In this document: positions 38,661 to 47,403 of the stretch, piece after piece
Numbering within the stretch: the stretch's first letter is position 1
Layout of the letters: every line of letters starts with the position of its first letter
Assembly (NCBI RefSeq): GCF_020439865.1
Contig: NZ_JAGRPF010000220.1
Coordinates: forward strand, 1 to 64,000
DNA: 64,000 nt
Direction of reading: 5' to 3'
Source: Prosthecobacter sp.
GTDB lineage: Bacteria; Verrucomicrobiota; Verrucomicrobiia; Verrucomicrobiales; Verrucomicrobiaceae
Translations under genes and position numbers: made by a program
The notes under the pieces: model-generated
Told to the model about the DNA's origin: nothing
Databases searched by the model: none
Seen by the model: the letters and a program-made list of their open reading frames with translations, nothing else

Positions 38661-39917
38661 ATGCCACGCCACGTCCTCGACCGCCGCACGTTTTTGCGCT
38701 CCTCCGGCATTGCCATCGGGCTGCCGTTTCTCGATGCGATGATGCCTTTGAGCGCCGCTGAGGCGAAAAAGGCTGCCGCAACTCCGAAGCGAATGCTGCT
38801 GGTCGGAAGACCGCTAGGCATGCACGCACCAAATTTCTTCCCGACCGACACAGGCAAGAATTACACGCCGAGCCGCTACCTGAAGTTTCTGCAGAACCGC
38901 CGCGATGACTTCACCGTCTTCTCCGGCCTGTCGCATCGCTACGGTGCGGGGCATTACGCGGAGGTCGGACTCTTCACTGGTGTGCATCCCGATTTCATCC
39001 GGCCGAACGACATCAAGAACAGCATCTCTCTGGACCAGGAGCTCGCGTCGCACCTCGCAGGACAGACGCGATTCAATTCACTCGTGCTCGGCGGCGGCAG
39101 CGCGGCATGGAATCGTCGAGGAGTGCGACTTCCGGCAGAACAGCGCGTGAGCAGTGTCTTCAAGCAGCTCTTCATTCAGGGCACGGCGGATGAAACCGCA
39201 CGCGAAATGCGCCGCATCAAGGACGGGCAGAGCATTCTCGATGACGTGCGCGACCAGCTTGGCAGCTTGAACGCCAAACTCGGCAGCGAGGACCGTGAGC
39301 GCCTGGATCTGTATGTCTCCTCGATCCGCGAAGCGGAACTCAAACTTCAGCAGGACGAGACGTGGCAGGTCACGCCCAAACCGCAGGTGGAGATGAAGCC
39401 TCCTGTCGAACTCAGCAGCGCCCAGCTCGTCGAGCGCAGCCGCCAGTGGTATGATCTGATCCATCTCGCGTTTCAGACGGACTCCACACGCGTGGTTTCA
39501 TTGTGGCTCGGCTCGCAGGACAAGCCGGAGATTCAAGGCGTGAACATCGGCCACCACGACGCCTCGCATCACGGACAGGATCCGGGCAAGCTGGAGCAGC
39601 TCGCGCTCATCGAAGACGCTGAGATGAAGGTCTTCGGCGAGTTCCTCGACAAAATGAAAGCCAGCTTCGAGGGCGAACAATCGTTGCTCGACCGCTCGTC
39701 CATCTTCTTCGCCAGCAACCTCGGCAACGCGTCGAACCACGACAACACCAACCTGCCCGTCATCCTCGCCGGTGGCGGTTACAAACACGCGGGCCACATC
39801 GCGCACGACAAGCAGAACAACACCTTCCTCTCGAACCTCTTTGTGCGCATGATTCAGCAAACAGGCATCGAGCTCGACAAGTTCGGCGCGAACACGGGCG
39901 TGCTCAGCGAGGTGTGA
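38661..39917 (+). CDS. Tat-exported DUF1552 protein
   Basis: 418 residues starting with the Tat signal DRRTFLRSSGIAIGLPFLD. Conserved DUF1552 features follow: RMLLVGRPLGMHAPNFFP, a GAGHYAEVGLFTGVHP segment, and IGHHDASHHGQDPGKLEQL near residue 295. The gene starts 15 bp after the DUF1592-type cytochrome gene, the standard pairing. The fold is related to DUF1501/alkaline-phosphatase-like proteins; catalytic function is unknown. It ends 4 bp from the convergent propeller gene. Confidence 0.92.
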   Translation: MPRHVLDRRTFLRSSGIAIGLPFLDAMMPLSAAEAKKAAATPKRMLLVGRPLGMHAPNFFPTDTGKNYTPSRYLKFLQNRRDDFTVFSGLSHRYGAGHYAEVGLFTGVHPDFIRPNDIKNSISLDQELASHLAGQTRFNSLVLGGGSAAWNRRGVRLPAEQRVSSVFKQLFIQGTADETAREMRRIKDGQSILDDVRDQLGSLNAKLGSEDRERLDLYVSSIREAELKLQQDETWQVTPKPQVEMKPPVELSSAQLVERSRQWYDLIHLAFQTDSTRVVSLWLGSQDKPEIQGVNIGHHDASHHGQDPGKLEQLALIEDAEMKVFGEFLDKMKASFEGEQSLLDRSSIFFASNLGNASNHDNTNLPVILAGGGYKHAGHIAHDKQNNTFLSNLFVRMIQQTGIELDKFGANTGVLSEV

Positions 39918-39921
39918 GCAG

Positions 39922-41835
39922 CTACGAACCCTTCACAAAGCGCAGCGAGAACACGTCTGCGTTTTCCATTCGCAGGCGAAGTAGCACGGGTTTGCCGGCG
40001 AGCGCGGAAACGTCGGAGCCCTTCTTCCACGTGGCGATGTGGGACAGTTCGTTGCCGAAGAGCGTTTCGGATTCGTAAAGGCTGAAGCCCGGCAGCGCCT
40101 TGCCATCCATGTCGCAGAGCTCAAAGCGAATCCAACCGGTCGCGTCGGTGCTGTGATTGATTTCAAGTCGGTCGCCGCTGAAGACGAGCGGACGCGTGAT
40201 CATTTCGCCGGGAGCACCCTCGGAATGCAGCGAGACGAAACCGTCGGTACGGATCACGCCACGGCGCAGCCGCATGCCGGGATGGCGGTAGTGCTCGGTC
40301 CAGTACACAGACAACTCACCGGGCGCGGTTTCGATGACATTCCATGCGGGGTAGTTGTTGCGGTCCGTCCACACTTCGGGCTCGGTGCTCGGGCGGATGA
40401 AGGCCTGCGACCAGCGGTCGAAGTGCAGGCCGTCACGGCTGCTCATGAGCACCGCGTCGCTCACACCGGGGTCTTTGCGATCTTTGATCTTGGTGCGGCC
40501 CGGCACGAAACGCGCGGGCAGTCCGAGGTAGAGATGCGGCGCACGCGGATAGGCGAAGATGCCGTTCGTGTAGAGGTGTTCTTTGCGTGGGTCGCCGTAT
40601 TCGAGGAACACGGGCTCCGACCACGTGCGGAAGTCCTTGCTGGTGCAGGTCATGATGTCGCGCACGCCATCGCGGCCTTTGCGATGAAAGTCGACGTAGC
40701 ACTGCCGCTGCGAATCCCAGAACGCGAGATTCTGTGAATCAAACGCGCCATTGGTGATCGCGGCATGATCGAGCAGTTCGCGCCAGTGAACGCCGTCCGG
40801 CGAGGCAAACACGCCCAGCCCGCGACCGTGATGCGAATAGCCCATAGCCTTGAAGCGCTCGTCCTTCGGCGCGGCGGGATTGGGATCGAGGAAAGGCGTG
40901 AAGTTATGCGCGGCGACACCTTTCCAGATGATGTTGTTGTCCTTCGAGCCTTCGAACTCGAACAAGCCGGCGTTCACACGCGTGAAGTGAACGCCGTCGC
41001 GGCTTTCGGCGAGACAGCAGACCTGCCCTTCGCTTCCTGGTCCTGCCTGACCGCGGTAATACATCAGCACACGCTCCCCGTCCTGCAGCATGGCGAAGTA
41101 GGCTGAGGTCTCGCCTTCCCACGGTTGATCGAGCTTCAGCGCGATCTCGCGCGGTTCCGGATGAAGCAGACGGCGCTCGATGTTGCCGCTTTGACCATCG
41201 AGCAGGAAGTCATCGACAAACAGCTCGCGACGCGTGCCGATTTCATACGCGTCCTTCTTTCCCGGCGTTGCACGCTGCAGACCTGCGGTGCCGGGCTCGG
41301 TGCCGCCTTGCACGGTGAGCTCCGCGTCATCGGCGTCAAAGGTGCCCACATCGCCGGAGTAAGCGTAAAACGACACCGTCACCTCCCAGGCATCAGCAGG
41401 CGCGGTCTCCTTCACCTCCACGCGCCGCCAGTCGCCGGAGCCGTGCTCAAGCCGCGCGAAGCGATGTGCCACGCGCTCGCCGTAGAGGTCGTAGAAATTC
41501 ACATACACACCCGGCTTGCACTTGTCCGTGGTGCGGAACCATCCCGCCGCCGTGTAAACACCGCCTGGCCTTGCAGGAACGCGGCGGCATTCGAGGAACT
41601 GCCCGGCCTTCGGATCTTCGTCGCGGAACCGCGCATACGCCGCGCCCGTGTGGCCGCCATCGGTGCGACGCTCCACGGGAATGCCCGAACGCGTCGTCCA
41701 GTCATCGGCGATCACGCCGACCGCGTCCGCGTTTTCAAAGGAGGGATTGAGGGCGAGGTTGTCGCTGTCTTTGGCCGCGACCGCCGAAACGGCGGCGATG
41801 ACGAGCGAGGCAATGAGAGACGGTTTCGCGATCAT
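39922..41835 (-). CDS. Secreted glycosidase-like propeller with N-terminal sandwich
   Basis: 637 residues from the ATG at 41835 (MIAKPSLIASLVIAAVSA, signal peptide). Residues 25-185 form a carbohydrate-binding-like beta-sandwich (NLALNPSFENADAVGV, typical of CBM/laminin-like modules). The rest parallels the protein at 23579-25102: IGTRRELFVDDFLLDGQSG, CLAESRDGVHFTRVNAGL and DSQNLAFWDSQRQCYVDFHR. Thus a paralog pair differs by an extra glycan-binding domain. The family is not functionally assigned. Convergent with the DUF1552 gene. Confidence 0.8.
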   Translation of the reverse strand: MIAKPSLIASLVIAAVSAVAAKDSDNLALNPSFENADAVGVIADDWTTRSGIPVERRTDGGHTGAAYARFRDEDPKAGQFLECRRVPARPGGVYTAAGWFRTTDKCKPGVYVNFYDLYGERVAHRFARLEHGSGDWRRVEVKETAPADAWEVTVSFYAYSGDVGTFDADDAELTVQGGTEPGTAGLQRATPGKKDAYEIGTRRELFVDDFLLDGQSGNIERRLLHPEPREIALKLDQPWEGETSAYFAMLQDGERVLMYYRGQAGPGSEGQVCCLAESRDGVHFTRVNAGLFEFEGSKDNNIIWKGVAAHNFTPFLDPNPAAPKDERFKAMGYSHHGRGLGVFASPDGVHWRELLDHAAITNGAFDSQNLAFWDSQRQCYVDFHRKGRDGVRDIMTCTSKDFRTWSEPVFLEYGDPRKEHLYTNGIFAYPRAPHLYLGLPARFVPGRTKIKDRKDPGVSDAVLMSSRDGLHFDRWSQAFIRPSTEPEVWTDRNNYPAWNVIETAPGELSVYWTEHYRHPGMRLRRGVIRTDGFVSLHSEGAPGEMITRPLVFSGDRLEINHSTDATGWIRFELCDMDGKALPGFSLYESETLFGNELSHIATWKKGSDVSALAGKPVLLRLRMENADVFSLRFVKGS

Positions 41836-41987
41836 GATCCCGAAAGATCGCTCCACCACGAAGGAGAATTGCATCAGCGACTCGCAAAAGAGGACCCATT
41901 TCGCACATAGGAAGCCAATTGTCGCAGTGAAGGCGAGGGTGGTTCAGGGTATGAGTCAGGTGGCATGGCTGGCCGTGCCTGAAAGGA

Positions 41988-43058
41988 ATGTCGCTGACAT
42001 TCGATCCAACCGCTTCCTCAATCATGAACTCAGCCTTCGAACATATGTCTTCGGAGTCATCATCGGCGACGTGCTGCTGGAAGAGAGCTTGGAAACGAGG
42101 TGTGGCCTGCTTGCTCGCCGGCTTCTTCGTTTGCATCGCTTCAGGCGTTGGGGCGCAGACTGAAGCGCCGAGCAAATCCGCTTCGCTGCTGGCCGCCGTG
42201 GATGAGTTTGTGCAGCTCATGCGGGGAGATCCGGAACTGGCGGTCGATCTCATGATGTCCGCCGAAGCCTCCATCCGCTTCGAAGCTGGAGGTGCGATGG
42301 TGCCGGTGGCGCTCCGTTATTTCAGCCACGGCATCATTCCGTTCACGCAACCGCTGGATGGCGACGTCGCGCTGATTGGCTTCTATCATCCGTGGTCGGA
42401 TGTGATCCTTCTCTCGGAGTGGCGTCTCTCAGATCCGCAGCGGTGGATGATTGTGGACTGCGAGCTGGTGCCCGCCGATTTCATCCGGGAGGGTGGTGAA
42501 CCGCCCTATGACTTGTTGCCGCGGTGGCGCCGACCGGGCTTGTCGAAGCTGCCTCCCGAAGCCGTGATCAAAGCGACCGACGAGGCGGCTGCGTCTTTCG
42601 ATGCAGTGTTCCGAGACGCCCGGCCCGGAGTGTGGCGTGATGAGATTCATGCCCTCCACACGCCGGAAATGCTCGCTGTGGGCAGCGCGCTTGCCGTTCG
42701 GCGGCTGCGAGACGTCATCTCCACGCTCACGCTCCTCAAGCAAAGAGGCCGGCCCACGCATCTTGGGCGAAGCCTGCAGGAGCTCCTCACGCAGGCCCTC
42801 GACTCGGGGCTGGAAACGATGGATTCGAAGACAGGCATCTCCTCCGGGGTGAAAGCCCTTCCGCGGAAGACCTGGGAACATGCCCAGCTGCTAGCCGTGG
42901 CGCCCCTGGCAGATGGAGCATTTGTTTTTCTGACGGCCCCTGGCACGCGCTCATGTTTCATCAGCGGTTGTTTTCAGGACGGCAAGGAAGGCGCGCGTCT
43001 GCTCCGGATGGATCTGCTGTCCCTCGAAGACCTTCCCACCCCACAAACTGCCAAATGA
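41988..43058 (+). CDS. Secreted protein of unknown function, first of a three-gene cluster
   Basis: Up to 356 residues. The start is uncertain: ATGs at 41988, 42024 and 42045 are possible; the last gives the most typical signal peptide (KRAWKRGVACLLAGFFVC, cleavage near GVGA-Q). The mature protein has a mixed alpha/beta pattern (AAVDEFVQLMRGDPELAVDL, VALIGFYHPWSDVILLSEW) with no recognised domain. Its stop overlaps the start of the next gene by the four bases ATGA, suggesting translational coupling. Confidence 0.68.
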   Translation: MSLTFDPTASSIMNSAFEHMSSESSSATCCWKRAWKRGVACLLAGFFVCIASGVGAQTEAPSKSASLLAAVDEFVQLMRGDPELAVDLMMSAEASIRFEAGGAMVPVALRYFSHGIIPFTQPLDGDVALIGFYHPWSDVILLSEWRLSDPQRWMIVDCELVPADFIREGGEPPYDLLPRWRRPGLSKLPPEAVIKATDEAAASFDAVFRDARPGVWRDEIHALHTPEMLAVGSALAVRRLRDVISTLTLLKQRGRPTHLGRSLQELLTQALDSGLETMDSKTGISSGVKALPRKTWEHAQLLAVAPLADGAFVFLTAPGTRSCFISGCFQDGKEGARLLRMDLLSLEDLPTPQTAK

Positions 43059-44581
43059 AGACCCGACCTTCGATCTGTCTGTCTGCGGGCTGGATGCTCG
43101 TCCTTTTCATGGCATCCGCGACTCCCAGCGCTGCGGAGCCTGGCCTTCTCGACCGCTACTGGGACTGGTGCGACCGCCAAAACGACGATGACGATGTTGA
43201 GGGCGTGGACGATGCCATCCAAATCTTCGACAACCACTTACGCAAGACGGATCTCGACGAGCTCACGCGAGTGCGGAGCCGTTTCAACAGCGTGCAGAAG
43301 GCCATGGACGAGCGTCTGGTCACCGCCTTGGGCCATGAGTCACGACTGAAGGCAGAGCTCCACGCTGAGTACGTGGTACAAAAAGCTGCTAATCCTGGGC
43401 GCAGTGTCGAACTCACCCTCCAGCGCGCAAAAGAGAGCACCAACTACTCTCAAAGACTGGCTTTGCACCGCGCGGATTCGCAGTCGCTTTCCGCCATGCG
43501 CGCGGAATCAGCCACGAACGCGTCACGTCTTGAACAGGTGGGCAATAAGATCGAACAAGCCGAGGAAGGCCTCGCTGCTGGGAAATCCAAATCGCCATTC
43601 AAAGTCAAAGGCTGGCTGCAAGGATTGGGGAAATTTCTGGAAGCCGCCGACCTCGTCGGTACCGCAGTCACGTGGTTTGCCGATGTTCACGGAATTTATG
43701 AGGGTGACACCAGTGTTCAGGATCTGGCCGAGCGAGTGGGCGGGGACTTGGCCAAGCGGGCGGTCCTTTCCAAAGCCGCCGCCGGAGCTGGAGCCATGGG
43801 TTCGGCCACGGGGGTGCTGGCTCCTGTGGCCATCCCGGTCTTGGTGATCGCTGCAAGTGAGAAGGTCTCCACAGATTTCGACAACTCCGTGGGGGCGCTC
43901 ATGGATCGCCGCCGTCAGGAACGTGCGGATGAGCGAGCTCGTCAGCTCTATGCCATGGAGCCCGAGGAACTTGCCCGACGGAGGGCGGAAAACCGGGCAC
44001 GATCGCAGCGTGAGAACGCGGAAGCGGCCGCCTTGGCGCAACGCCAGCCAAAAGGAGTCAGCATCGACCAGCTGCGTTCGGATGTGCAGGCCTGCTATGC
44101 CAGGTGGGATGAAGAAAAGAAGAAGGAGCAGCAGGCCCAGGCGGCCGTTCCTCCACCCGCGCCCGACATTGGCGCCGCTTTGCATTCGGTGGGAACGATG
44201 ATCACGAGCACGTTGAGCAATTCCACCCTGAACTCGATGCTGAGTCCGGATCTGCAGGCCGCGCTTGCCTCGGTCAAGAGCCTGCTGCAACCACCCGCTG
44301 CGCCGCCTGTCCCGACCACGCCCCCACCGGCCGTCATCGCGACGTTGCAGCAACAGGCTGCCGCTGAAATCTCGACCGTGGTAGTCCAGCAACTGCAAGC
44401 CTCCACCAAGGCTGAAACAACCGCCAAATCACAACCCGTTCCCAGCAGGAAAAGCGCCGCGCCCATTCAGACGACACAATCCAAAGAGTCCTCTTCGGAG
44501 GACTTGGATGAGATCATACGCCAGATCCGGATCAAGGCCATTCAGGCGGCGAGTGACGCTGTGACCAAGACTCCGCGTTGA
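43055..44581 (+). CDS. Secreted coiled-coil protein of unknown function
   Basis: 508 residues from the ATG that overlaps the upstream stop codon. Signal peptide residues 1-27 (ATPSAA-E). Residues 30-190 are highly charged and heptad-like, predicted coiled coil. A glycine/alanine-rich hydrophobic stretch near 235-266 (AAAGAGAMGSATGVLAPVAI) resembles membrane-inserting segments of pore-forming or phage-like proteins. After it come Arg/Glu-rich helices and a Pro-rich tail. No family recognised. Partner of the flanking genes at 41988 and 44606. Confidence 0.68.
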   Translation: MKTRPSICLSAGWMLVLFMASATPSAAEPGLLDRYWDWCDRQNDDDDVEGVDDAIQIFDNHLRKTDLDELTRVRSRFNSVQKAMDERLVTALGHESRLKAELHAEYVVQKAANPGRSVELTLQRAKESTNYSQRLALHRADSQSLSAMRAESATNASRLEQVGNKIEQAEEGLAAGKSKSPFKVKGWLQGLGKFLEAADLVGTAVTWFADVHGIYEGDTSVQDLAERVGGDLAKRAVLSKAAAGAGAMGSATGVLAPVAIPVLVIAASEKVSTDFDNSVGALMDRRRQERADERARQLYAMEPEELARRRAENRARSQRENAEAAALAQRQPKGVSIDQLRSDVQACYARWDEEKKKEQQAQAAVPPPAPDIGAALHSVGTMITSTLSNSTLNSMLSPDLQAALASVKSLLQPPAAPPVPTTPPPAVIATLQQQAAAEISTVVVQQLQASTKAETTAKSQPVPSRKSAAPIQTTQSKESSSEDLDEIIRQIRIKAIQAASDAVTKTPR

Positions 44582-44605
44582 ACCAACCCTTGCTCAGCCA
44601 TCCTC

Positions 44606-45880
44606 ATGAAAGCCATTCACATCTTGCTCATCCTCGTGTCGTTTGCCTGCCCATGCGGTGAACAGGTCATGGGGCAGTTGGTTGAACCGCCGGATGTATC
44701 CACTGCACGTTTTCGAAACCTGAGCCGCCAGTTGCATGCACAGGGGCTGCCGGAGATCGAAAAGGCGGAATGGGAAAAGTCGATCCTCGTCGTTCGCCTC
44801 CTCACGCCGCCTGACAATGACACGTCTTTGCAGGAGCCCCGGCAATTGCTGCCTGCACTTTTGCTCGGCTATGGACTGGTGCGGGATGCCGGCCTTTCTG
44901 CCAGCGCCCTTCGCGTGGCATGCCCGCTGCCGGACGGCGATCGATTGGAGGCCGAGGCCACCGTCGATCGTCTGGCAGACTTCGTCGGCAAGCGTTCGTC
45001 GCTCGACGACTTTGTCAGTCAGGCGAAACTGACCCGGGTGGCCTGGCGGCCGCCGGACGGCACGAAGGATGGGATAACGACTGCTTTCTGGGAACACGGG
45101 AAGAAGCTGTTCGAGAAGAAGCAAATCACGCAGGCCCTGACTGCATTCCGCGAGGTGGAGAAACGAAATCCGGGTTTTCCAAAACTCGCTCAAGCCCTCG
45201 CTCTTGTCCTCTTCCATGCCAGCCAGTTTTCAGAGGCCGTTCCATGGCTGGAAGCTGCCTTCAAAGAGAATCCTGCCGATGCCTCATTGCCGAAAATTGG
45301 TGTGGCGTTGAGCAACGAGCTGTTTCAGGCTGGTCAGTTGGAACAGGCGATCCGTGTCACCAATCTTTTCGACGTCGATCCGACGGACATCAATCTGAAG
45401 ACCATGCGCCTCATTCGAGCCATGGCGGAGGTCAAAGGAGGAAATGCCGCCAAGGGTGAGCAGACAGCTGAAGAGGCGACCCGACTGATGCCGGAATCTT
45501 GGGAGCCTTGGTTTTGGCTGGCCAATGCTTGTGCTCAGCAAAACAAATGGCCGCGTGCCATCGAGTTTGCCACCAAGGCTTTGGAGCGAAACCCTGCGCA
45601 TACCGATTCCCACTTTCTCCTCGGTCGTGCCCAGGTGGCAACCGAGCAATACGGGCCGGCCGTGCAGTCGCTTGGCAAGGCCTTGGAGCTCATGCAAAAG
45701 GAGGGAATCACCCCGCCAGAAAACTTGTTTGTGCAGTTGTCCTACGCCCACGCTCAACTGAATGACGCGGCGCAGGTCGTGAAGGCCGCCGAGGCCGGCC
45801 TCGCATGCTATCCCCAAAGCGCGAGTCTTCAGACCAATTACAAAGCGGGTTACAAAGCCATGCTGGCCAGGAAGAAGTAG
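44606..45880 (+). CDS. Secreted TPR-repeat protein
   Basis: 424 residues with a hydrophobic leader (ILLILVSFACPCG; a Cys near the cleavage site would allow a lipoprotein, but no clean lipobox is seen). Residues 150-420 contain about six TPR-like helical pairs, for example FWEHGKKLFEKKQITQALTA, WEPWFWLANACAQQNKWP and THTDSHFLLGRAQVATEQYG-like units. TPR arrays mediate protein contacts; no enzyme domain is present. It starts 24 bp after the coiled-coil gene, in the same direction, and completes the cluster. Confidence 0.78.
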   Translation: MKAIHILLILVSFACPCGEQVMGQLVEPPDVSTARFRNLSRQLHAQGLPEIEKAEWEKSILVVRLLTPPDNDTSLQEPRQLLPALLLGYGLVRDAGLSASALRVACPLPDGDRLEAEATVDRLADFVGKRSSLDDFVSQAKLTRVAWRPPDGTKDGITTAFWEHGKKLFEKKQITQALTAFREVEKRNPGFPKLAQALALVLFHASQFSEAVPWLEAAFKENPADASLPKIGVALSNELFQAGQLEQAIRVTNLFDVDPTDINLKTMRLIRAMAEVKGGNAAKGEQTAEEATRLMPESWEPWFWLANACAQQNKWPRAIEFATKALERNPAHTDSHFLLGRAQVATEQYGPAVQSLGKALELMQKEGITPPENLFVQLSYAHAQLNDAAQVVKAAEAGLACYPQSASLQTNYKAGYKAMLARKK

Positions 45881-45883
45881 GGT

Positions 45884-45985
45884 TCATTGCGTTTTCACCA
45901 GCCTGACGTAATCCAGGCCAACGTAGCGGTTCTGCACGGCGCTCGGATGAGTGCGGAGGCCCAGCGAGGAATGGAAGAATTGCAT
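45884..45985 (-). pseudogene. Short C-terminal-like gene remnant
   Basis: A 33-codon frame that begins at an ATG overlapping the stop of the upstream hydrolase gene (TGATG) and ends in a stop at 45884. Its end, NRYVGLDYVRLVKTQ, looks like the last beta-strands of a carbohydrate-binding-type domain rather than a free peptide, so a remnant of a lost gene is the better reading. A coupled small peptide is the alternative. Confidence 0.35.
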
Positions 45986-46941
45986 CAGCGGCCCGCTTTG
46001 AGCGTGGCGATCAGGAAGTCGGTGGGCGTCGCATGCTTCACGTTGGGCGCGCCGGGATAGACGAGTTCACAGGGCACGCCTTTGGCACGGCAGTGCTCCT
46101 GAAGTTTCACGCCGAAGTTCGATGTGTGCGTGGGATCCTTCTGATCCTGCCCGAGTGCGGGAGGAGCGCTGTAAATGAGATACACCGGCGGATCGCCGGA
46201 GCCGACCAGCGCGTAGGGCGAATACTCTGCGATCCATGGCAGGATCTTCTCCCGCCAGGCGAGAAACTCGGTAAATGAGGACAATCCGAACGCGTGACCG
46301 CCGTAGCGGCTGTTGGGCGTCCACTCCTTCATCTGCTGCGGGTCGAGCGTGGTCTGCGCTCCCGTCACCGCGGCGCATTGCAAACGCGATGACTCGCGTG
46401 CGACAGGATCCTCGCTCTTCGGATCGGCGAGATCATCATGAAACGCGAGCCACAGGCTCGAGCAAGCGCCTGCAGAACCTCCGGCCGCGCCCACGCGATC
46501 TTTGTCGATGTTCCACTCCGCTGCCTTGCTGCGGATGAACTGCAACGCATGCGCCGCATCATGTAACGGCGCCTTCACCGGAGGACGGATGCCTCCCGCC
46601 TCGGCTATCTTGATGAAGCGGTAGTTGATCGCGGCGACGGAGATGCCTGCTTTCAAAAGTGCCGCGACATCGACAAAGCGATCGACGCGCTCCTTGCTGC
46701 CGCCGGACCAACCGCCGCCATGGATTACAAACGCAAGCGGTGTCGGCGTGGCTGACTCCGCCTTCCAAAAGTCGAGGATATGACGCTCATGCGGGCCGTA
46801 GTGCACCTCAGTGAGCGTCGGCTTCGGCACTGAGGCAGCATAGACCTCCACTTTCGCAGGGGCTTTGGGCTTGCCGGGCGTCTGAGCTGAAACCGCCAAC
46901 GAGATGGAGAGCAGCAGAGAGAGAGTGAGGAGACGTTTCAT
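45985..46941 (-). CDS. Secreted alpha/beta hydrolase (BD-FAE/lipase-like)
   Basis: 318 residues from the ATG at 46941, with a signal peptide (AVSA-Q). HGGGW (residues 74-78) is the oxyanion signature of hormone-sensitive-lipase and feruloyl-esterase-like enzymes, and GGSAG holds nucleophile Ser156. YSAPPALGQDQKDPTHTSNF near the C-terminus would supply the Asp and His region. The family includes bifunctional xylan/feruloyl esterases, so an ester linkage on a glycan is plausible. The frame extends upstream to 47043 but lacks a leader there. Confidence 0.84.
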   Translation of the reverse strand: MKRLLTLSLLLSISLAVSAQTPGKPKAPAKVEVYAASVPKPTLTEVHYGPHERHILDFWKAESATPTPLAFVIHGGGWSGGSKERVDRFVDVAALLKAGISVAAINYRFIKIAEAGGIRPPVKAPLHDAAHALQFIRSKAAEWNIDKDRVGAAGGSAGACSSLWLAFHDDLADPKSEDPVARESSRLQCAAVTGAQTTLDPQQMKEWTPNSRYGGHAFGLSSFTEFLAWREKILPWIAEYSPYALVGSGDPPVYLIYSAPPALGQDQKDPTHTSNFGVKLQEHCRAKGVPCELVYPGAPNVKHATPTDFLIATLKAGR

Positions 46942-47055
46942 GAGCAAAAAACGGAACGACCTCTTTGCATGCCAGCTTTCGCCCAGTCGTCCCGGATTTT
47001 TCTGTGAATGCTGCCGACTAGGGGCGTACACCTGACCGCCCAATCATGTCATGAC

Positions 47056-47337
47056 CGCACGATTTTGTTTCTGATCCTCGCGCTCGGTGTTTCACTCGCA
47101 GGTGCCGCTCCGCCGAACATGGTCTTCATCCTCGCCGACGACCTCGGCTGCTACGGGCAGAAGCTGATTCAGACGCCAAACATCGATTGCATGACGGCAG
47201 ATCGCATGAAGTTCACCCATTTCTATGCGGGTGGCAGCGTGTCTTCGTCGCAGGCCGTGCTGATGGATGGCTGGAGGAAGGCGATTCGCACCGGCAGTGC
47301 GACTACGCCGATCGATCTCTATGCTCTGGCAACAATG
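47056..47337 (+). pseudogene. Decayed sulfatase with internal deletion
   Basis: The frame encodes a signal-peptide-like stretch ([15 protein letters not shown]), then [16 protein letters not shown] and [21 protein letters not shown], a clear sulfatase N-terminus. The catalytic Cys motif is gone (VSSSQAVLM where C-x-P-S-R would be), four residues are missing before CYG, and [12 protein letters not shown] runs straight into PIDLYALAT, a typical sulfatase C-terminus. About 300-350 residues have therefore been deleted. The frame is open into the next gene by chance. Confidence 0.72.
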
Positions 47338-47403
47338 GCTAGGTTGTCGCCTTCCCGCACGTTGTGTTCATACCGAAACCATCCAATCGGAGGCAGACAC
47401 GCC

